A stretch of DNA of 64,000 nucleotides from Candidatus Eremiobacterota bacterium (GTDB lineage: Bacteria; Vulcanimicrobiota; Vulcanimicrobiia; Vulcanimicrobiales; Vulcanimicrobiaceae), in the NCBI GenBank assembly GCA_019235885.1, contig JAFAKB010000080.1, positions 1 through 64,000 of the forward strand, given 5' to 3'. Below the pieces are notes generated by a model. The model did not search any database. It was not told where the DNA came from and saw only the letters and a program-made list of their open reading frames with translations. Made by a program: the position numbers and the translations under genes. Below are positions 59,609 through 64,000 of this stretch, piece by piece. Within the stretch, counting starts at the first letter, position 1; each line of letters opens with the position of its first letter.

Positions 59609-60510
59609 GATAGCTCCTTCGCAAAGACGGCGTAGCGGCGGAAGACGGCGGCGCGCTGCGCGAGCGAGCGCGCGACGGTGCCGTCGTGCTGCAGCGCGGA
59701 GATCGCGCGCGTCGCGCCGAGCGCGTGCGCCGCTGCGCGCGCCGTGTCGGCCAGAACGAAGCCCACCCCGGCGAGGCGGCGGTCGGCGTCGCGCACGACG
59801 GTTTTCAGCACGACGGTCTCCGGCGCGCGCGGGTCGCGCAACGCGAACAGCACGGCGCCGATCCGGCCGTCGATCTCGGCGAGCGGACAGAGCCGTGCGT
59901 CGAGCAGCGGCGCGAGCGGACGGTAGAGCGCGGCAAACTCATCGAAGCCGATCGGCGTGAAGAGCGGCGCGTCGCGGAAGCCGCGCAGCGCCAGCGCGTG
60001 AATCTGCGCCAGCTCCTCCTCGAAGCGCTGCACGTTCAGCGCGCGCAGCGTCACGCCGTTTTCGCGCAGCTTGGCGGCAAGCGCGGGAACGCGCGGGTCA
60101 CGCTCTCCGAGCGCGTCGTCGCGCAACGACGAATAGGTTTCCAGCGGAGTAAAACCGGCGCGTTCCCACGGCGCCGTCGCCGCGAGCGGCGAGTGCGGCT
60201 CGAGCGGGAACGGCGGCGTGCCGTCGGTCCAGGTGACGAGCCGGTAGCGGTGCCAGGTGTTGCCGTCGACCGGTCCGACGGCGAGCGCGCAGCCTTCGCC
60301 GCGCAGCCGCTCTGCGGCGCGCGCGAGGAGCGCTGCGAGCGCGCGCTCGTCCGACGACACGACCGCGCCGATGAAGCCCGTTCGCCGCCCGGCGTGCAGC
60401 GGCGTGTCGCGCCACCACAACGAGCAGCGCGCGCGACACTCTCCGCCGGCGAGCGATTGCAGCGTCTCGTCGGGGTGCGCCGTGTCGAGCGATGCGGCGG
60501 TCGTCGTCAT
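59605..60510 (-). CDS. GNAT-like acyltransferase (YghO-like)
   Basis: A 301-residue protein with a divergent GNAT fold. Recognisable pieces are ALAVGPVDGNTWHRYRLVTW near residue 73 (as in YghO-type proteins), APWERAGFTPLETYSSLRDD, LAEIDGRIGAVLFALRDP and FVLADTARAAAHALGATRA. The acceptor is unknown; amine or lipid acylation is possible. ATG 60510 overlaps the previous gene's stop (ATGA), and its own stop overlaps the ligase start. Confidence 0.78.
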   Translation of the reverse strand: MTTTAASLDTAHPDETLQSLAGGECRARCSLWWRDTPLHAGRRTGFIGAVVSSDERALAALLARAAERLRGEGCALAVGPVDGNTWHRYRLVTWTDGTPPFPLEPHSPLAATAPWERAGFTPLETYSSLRDDALGERDPRVPALAAKLRENGVTLRALNVQRFEEELAQIHALALRGFRDAPLFTPIGFDEFAALYRPLAPLLDARLCPLAEIDGRIGAVLFALRDPRAPETVVLKTVVRDADRRLAGVGFVLADTARAAAHALGATRAISALQHDGTVARSLAQRAAVFRRYAVFAKELS

Positions 60511-61163
60511 GCCGAGACTCCCGGGAACAGCCGCAGCGCGAGCAGTCCGGCGAGCGGGATCGCGACGTTGTCGAAGCCGTCGCCGGCGAGCGCTTCGGCG
60601 AGCGTCGTCACCAGCGCGAACGCCGCGACCGCTGCGATGCTCACCGCGCCCGGAATCAGCGCGCAGACGAGCGCGGCGACGGCGAAGAACGCCGCCGAGC
60701 CTTCGAACGATTTGCGCGCGTTGCCGACGACGTAGGGATGCCGGCCGAAGCGGCGTCCGACGAGCGCGGCGGCGGCGTCGCCGAGCGCGAGCGTGAGAAT
60801 CGCCGCGGCGTAGGCCGGAAAATGATCGTGCGCCAGCGCGAACGCCAGCGTCGCGCCGCCGACGAAGGCGAACTCGCCGAGCGAGCGGCGCGCGACGCCG
60901 TGCAGCGCGCAGCCCAACCCCGCGCGCAACACCGGCACGGCGCGGAGCGCGAGCAGTCCGGCGCACGCGACCGCGGCGAGCGCGAGGACCGGCGCAACGC
61001 CCGCGAAGACGAACGGCAGCGCGAGGCACGCGAGGCCGACGGCGACGTGCGAGACCTTGCGCGCGAGCTCCGGCTCCCACGCGAAGCGGCGCGCGAGCAG
61101 ACCGATTCCGCCGACGAGCAGCGCTAGAACGAGTGCGCAGACCGCGGTGAGGGCGGCGTTCAT
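60507..61163 (-). CDS. Dolichol/phytol kinase-like membrane protein (phosphatidate cytidylyltransferase superfamily)
   Basis: A 218-residue membrane protein with about seven helices. Family marks are ELARKVSHVAVGLACLALPF near residue 33, ALGDAAAALVGRRFGRHPYV near 126 and KSFEGSAAFFAVAALV near 150, with AGDGFDNVAIPLAGLLALRL near the C-terminus. The SEC59/VTE5-type proteins phosphorylate dolichol, phytol or farnesol using CTP; related enzymes make CDP-lipids. In this operon it should supply a phosphorylated or CDP-activated lipid (inference). Both ends overlap neighbouring genes. Confidence 0.85.
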   Translation of the reverse strand: MNAALTAVCALVLALLVGGIGLLARRFAWEPELARKVSHVAVGLACLALPFVFAGVAPVLALAAVACAGLLALRAVPVLRAGLGCALHGVARRSLGEFAFVGGATLAFALAHDHFPAYAAAILTLALGDAAAALVGRRFGRHPYVVGNARKSFEGSAAFFAVAALVCALIPGAVSIAAVAAFALVTTLAEALAGDGFDNVAIPLAGLLALRLFPGVSA

Positions 61164-62227
61164 CGCGCTTCCTCCACCACGAAGTCGCCGTAGAACGGGA
61201 CGCGGTCCCGCGCGCGCAGCGGCGCGGCGACGTCCTCGCGCTCGGCGAGGAACGGCGCCAGCGTCTCGGGACGGCGGCGCGGGACCAGCATGTTCCAGTA
61301 CGCCAGCCGCGCGCGCGGCGCGGAGACCGCAGCGATGCGCGCGAGCAGCGAGCGGTACGTCTCGTCATCGACGTACTCGAAGACGTCGGAGAGATTCCAG
61401 CCGTCGACCGGCGCGCCGTCGTAGTCGGCGACGAACGCTTCGAGCGAGCTGCGGCGGATCTCCAGCCGGTCGAGGCTTGCACGGATCGCATCGAACGACT
61501 CCGGCCGCAGCGCGAGCGGGAGGGCCTCGCCGTGCGCGCCGGTGAGGATCCAGTGCAGGTACGGGTTCGCGCCGGCGTCGTCTTCGCGCAGCGCGTGCGC
61601 GATCCGCGCCAGCAGCCGCTCGGAGACCGGGCCGTCCGCGTGGGCGAAGAACCGCGGGTCGCGCCCGAGCGCGCTCATCGCCGGGCGCGCGAAGAACGCG
61701 CGGAACGCGAGCCGCCAGCGCAGCGTGTTCCAGCGCTCGTCGTAAAAGCGCGCGCGCTCGCCGTCCCCGCACGCCAGCAGCTCGCGGACGGTTGCGTGCG
61801 AGTGGATGAGCGGCATCACGGCGGTGCGGAAGAGCGCGAGATAGCGCTCGAAGCGCCCGGCGCTGCCGATGCCGGCGCGCACCGCAGCGGGACGTGCATT
61901 CCAGTACGCGCGCGCATCGTCGTCGAGCAGCGGGCGGCAGCGCGCGTAGAGCGCGAGCCGGTCGTCGTGCGGCCGCGAGCCGACCATCGCCAGGAGCTCG
62001 CCGTGCTCGAGCGTGCGGTATGCCGCGACGCGCAGCGCGAGCGCGGCGAGCTGGGCGGGCTCGCGGTCGAGCGCGATCACGCGCGCCGGTCCGGCGGTCA
62101 GCATCGCAAGCGCGTTGTCGCCCGCCGAGGCGATCGCGACGTAAGTTCCGCCGGGACGCACGCCGAGCGCGGCGACCAGCACGTCGGCGTCCTCCCAGCA
62201 TTGTGCGTAGCGCAGCGCGTTCGTCAT
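61160..62227 (-). CDS. DUF3419/BtaA-like 3-amino-3-carboxypropyl transferase
   Basis: A 355-residue protein of the DUF3419 family, which includes BtaA: it moves the aminocarboxypropyl group of SAM to diacylglycerol in betaine-lipid (DGTS) synthesis. Visible marks are RYAQCWEDADVLVAALGVRP at the N-terminus, YVAIASAGDNALAMLTAGP (SAM-binding) near residue 29, VIALDREPAQLAALALRV, and C-terminal WNLSDVFEYVDDETYRSLLA and YWNMLVPRR. There is no BtaB-type N-methyltransferase next to it, so the final product is uncertain. Confidence 0.88.
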   Translation of the reverse strand: MTNALRYAQCWEDADVLVAALGVRPGGTYVAIASAGDNALAMLTAGPARVIALDREPAQLAALALRVAAYRTLEHGELLAMVGSRPHDDRLALYARCRPLLDDDARAYWNARPAAVRAGIGSAGRFERYLALFRTAVMPLIHSHATVRELLACGDGERARFYDERWNTLRWRLAFRAFFARPAMSALGRDPRFFAHADGPVSERLLARIAHALREDDAGANPYLHWILTGAHGEALPLALRPESFDAIRASLDRLEIRRSSLEAFVADYDGAPVDGWNLSDVFEYVDDETYRSLLARIAAVSAPRARLAYWNMLVPRRRPETLAPFLAEREDVAAPLRARDRVPFYGDFVVEEAR

Positions 62228-64000
62228 GACGCTTCATCCAGCCGGCGCACGACGCCGGTCGCGCCGTCGAGCTCGACCAGATCGCCGTCGTGCAGCCAGG
62301 TCGTCAGCCCGCGGATTGCGACGACCGACGGAATCGCCATCTCGCGCGAGACGATCGCCGCGTGCGAGAGCTGGCTGCCGCGCTCGACCAGGATCGCCGC
62401 CGCGGCCGGAAACAGCACCACCCAGCTCGGATCGGTGCGCTCGGCGACGAGGATCTCGCCGCGCCGCAGCGTCTCGCGCGGATCGCGCACGACGCGGACG
62501 CGCCCGCGCACGGTCCCCGGACAACACGGCGTTCCGCTGCGAAGCGCGTCGTCTTGCACGGCAGTTTCCGTGCGGAGCAGCGGCGCGACGGGCAGGTCGC
62601 GCGTCGCGAACCGGTTCGGCGGCGCCGGCGCGGCGGTGAAGCGGGCGCTCTCGGCGCGGCGCACCGCGGCGAGCCCGCGCAGATCGCGGCACGCGCTCGT
62701 CCCCTCGACGAACCCGAGCAGCTCATCGATCGTCAAGTGGAAGACGTCGCGCGCGTCGTCCAGCACGCCGCGCCGCACGAGCGCCTCGCCCAGCGCGACG
62801 ACGATGCGGCGAACGCGTCCGAACACGCGCGTCCGCTCGAAGCGCAAGTTCTCGCGCGCGACCACGCGCGCCCGCGCCCACGCGGTGAGCCGCGCGAAAA
62901 TCAACGCGCGCACCGGATTGGCGCGCAACGCGGCGCGCGCACGGTGTTCGGCGGCGCTCCGCAGCGTGATATCCGCGCGCGCGAGCTCGGCGAGCGGCGC
63001 ATGGCGCAGCCGCGCTATCGCTTCGAGCAGCGGGCGCGAATCGTCGTGCAGCGTCGGACTTTCCAGCTTGAGCTCGCTCTCGCAGCGGTCGCCGAAGCGA
63101 TCAAGGTACGCCGCGAGCTCCGTCTCGAACGCGTCGCGGTCGCCGGCGGCGTCGAGGGCGGCGAGGCGCTGCACCGCGCGCGCCGGCTCGGCGCTGAGCA
63201 TTCCGCCGTTCCCCGACAGCAGCGCGGGCGCGAGCGACGTGTCGCCGCACCACGCGGCGGCGGCGCGCTTGAGCAGTCCGAACGACAGCATCACGAAGAA
63301 GTCGTTGGCGATCGGCACGTTCCAGCGCTCGAGCAGCGCGCGTTCGAGCCGCCGGTACTCGCGCACGAGCTCGACCGGCGAAGCAGCCTTGTCATCCTGA
63401 GCTTGTCGAAAAGCGAGCCCGCCGGCGAGCGTCGTCTCGACGTGCGCGTGAAAGCGCTGCACCTCGCGCGGCAGCCGCGCGGCCGCGATCGTCAGCGCTA
63501 GTGCGGTGCGCGCCAGCAGCGCGGCGTCGTGCAGGGGCCCGCGGCGGCATTCACGGGCGATCGCGTCGGCGATCTCGGCGGGCATCGCTTCGCGCACGCC
63601 CATCATCTCTTCCATCAGGCGGCGGTTGAGCCGGTAGCCCGGGAGCAGCGCCAGCATGCGATACCACTGGACGAGGTCGTACATCATGCGGCCCTCGATG
63701 CGCCCGACCAGGCCTTCGAACGCGCCGGCATGGGCGTCGATCGTCGTGCGCGGCACCGCGACCAGCCGGAAGAACGCGCGGTACGCCTCGGCGTACGCGT
63801 GGCGCGCGAACGAGTACGTCAGCGCGCCGACGACGCCGCCGTAGCTTTCGGCGATGTTGCTGTCGTCCCAGATCGCCACCGGCGCTCCCGCGCTCGCCGT
63901 CACCGGCCGCGCTTGCAGCGCCCACAGCGTTCCGCCGGTGAAGGTGAACTCGACGTCTTGCGGCGCGCCGGCGGCGTTCGCGATCCGCCGCGCCAGCGAG
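62224..64000 (-). CDS. PEP synthase/PPDK-like protein, N-terminus outside window
   Basis: A 592-codon C-terminal portion; the frame is open to the right edge. The first visible residues (QDVEFTFTGGTLWALQARPV) are the end of the ATP-grasp domain of PEP synthase/pyruvate phosphate dikinase-like proteins. The middle is helical (LVQWYRMLALLPGYRLNRRL). The C-terminal mobile phosphohistidine domain has SQLSHAAIVSREMAIPSVVA with the active His, after PGTVRGRVRVV and WVVLFPAAAAILVERG. Missing is a PEP-binding TIM barrel, as in rifampin phosphotransferase-type dikinases. It could phosphorylate a small molecule or lipid head. The segment AFRQAQDDK is encoded by the dispersed repeat. Confidence 0.88.
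   Translation of the reverse strand, partial: SLARRIANAAGAPQDVEFTFTGGTLWALQARPVTASAGAPVAIWDDSNIAESYGGVVGALTYSFARHAYAEAYRAFFRLVAVPRTTIDAHAGAFEGLVGRIEGRMMYDLVQWYRMLALLPGYRLNRRLMEEMMGVREAMPAEIADAIARECRRGPLHDAALLARTALALTIAAARLPREVQRFHAHVETTLAGGLAFRQAQDDKAASPVELVREYRRLERALLERWNVPIANDFFVMLSFGLLKRAAAAWCGDTSLAPALLSGNGGMLSAEPARAVQRLAALDAAGDRDAFETELAAYLDRFGDRCESELKLESPTLHDDSRPLLEAIARLRHAPLAELARADITLRSAAEHRARAALRANPVRALIFARLTAWARARVVARENLRFERTRVFGRVRRIVVALGEALVRRGVLDDARDVFHLTIDELLGFVEGTSACRDLRGLAAVRRAESARFTAAPAPPNRFATRDLPVAPLLRTETAVQDDALRSGTPCCPGTVRGRVRVVRDPRETLRRGEILVAERTDPSWVVLFPAAAAILVERGSQLSHAAIVSREMAIPSVVAIRGLTTWLHDGDLVELDGATGVVRRLDEAS
63391..63413. repeat. Dispersed 23-bp element inside the dikinase-like gene
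   Basis: GTCATCCTGAGCT followed by TGTCGAAAAG, in frame, encodes LAFRQAQDDK in the helical middle of the protein. Third full copy in the window (others at 4907 and 49532), with one substitution at the 3' end. Confidence 0.75.

Overview
The window is very GC-rich bacterial DNA, densely coding, with many GTG/TTG starts and overlapping stop/start junctions (ATGA, GTGA, TGATG). The gene set includes menaquinone genes (UbiE/MenG plus a polyprenyl synthase), a Tad/Flp pilus, box-type benzoyl-CoA oxidation, a LOR/SDH-type (TIGR00300) protein and SARP/MalT-like regulators. It fits an uncultivated soil- or rock-type bacterium, possibly from a phylum such as Candidatus Eremiobacterota. That taxonomic guess is inference; nothing here is a phylogenetic marker.

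Layout. (a) 1-10.3 kb holds housekeeping genes: polyprenyl synthase (partial), menG/ubiE, tatD, a TonB-like Pro-rich protein, hdeD, metG, rsmI, a TIGR00300 protein, a glutaredoxin-like protein, a membrane-anchored unknown and an ATPase/winged-helix regulator. (b) 10.35-10.70 kb is a gene-free block of nested inverted repeats. (c) 10.7-22.1 kb is a complete-looking divergent Tad/Flp locus. The minus arm has a secreted protein, flp, cpaA, cpaB, a cpaE-cpaF fusion, tadB, tadC, a second prepilin peptidase and a DUF192 gene. The plus arm has cpaC secretin, a second flp and three TadE/TadG-like pseudopilin genes. (d) 22-26 kb has a Na-type ABC exporter, an SDR, and a promoter/leader peptide/antiterminator/terminator unit in front of a small ORF and a YfcE-like phosphoesterase. 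(e) 26.4-30.2 kb has a 54-residue exported peptide, two tandem TPR-LuxR regulators and a DUF1232 protein. (f) 30-38 kb has a DUF885 protein, an orphan peptide-binding protein, an SF2 helicase and a GAF-GGDEF-EAL protein. (g) 38.5-47.2 kb has acyl-CoA genes (MaoC hydratase, acyl-CoA dehydrogenase, class III CoA transferase, CitE-type lyase) around a LytS/LytR pair and a GT39 protein, followed by a Tat-exported branched-chain-type binding protein. (h) 47.2-53.5 kb is an aerobic benzoyl-CoA (box) module: thioesterase, boxB, boxC, the boxR regulator and an alpha/beta hydrolase, with a frameshifted NYN gene lying inside it. (i) 53.6-57.2 kb pairs a gluzincin metallopeptidase with a Lys-rich MBL-fold protein. 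(j) 57.2-64 kb is a tightly overlapping six-gene minus-strand operon: PEP-dikinase-like protein, BtaA/DUF3419, dolichol-kinase-like protein, GNAT, AMP ligase and alpha/beta hydrolase. It looks like an undescribed lipid-modifying pathway.

The most notable non-coding structures are the attenuator at 25.1-25.34 kb, the nested inverted repeats at 10.35-10.70 kb, a recurring 23-bp element that lies inside reading frames (4.9, 49.5 and 63.4 kb), and shared BoxR-like sites in front of boxC and boxR. No tRNA, rRNA, CRISPR array or transposase was seen.
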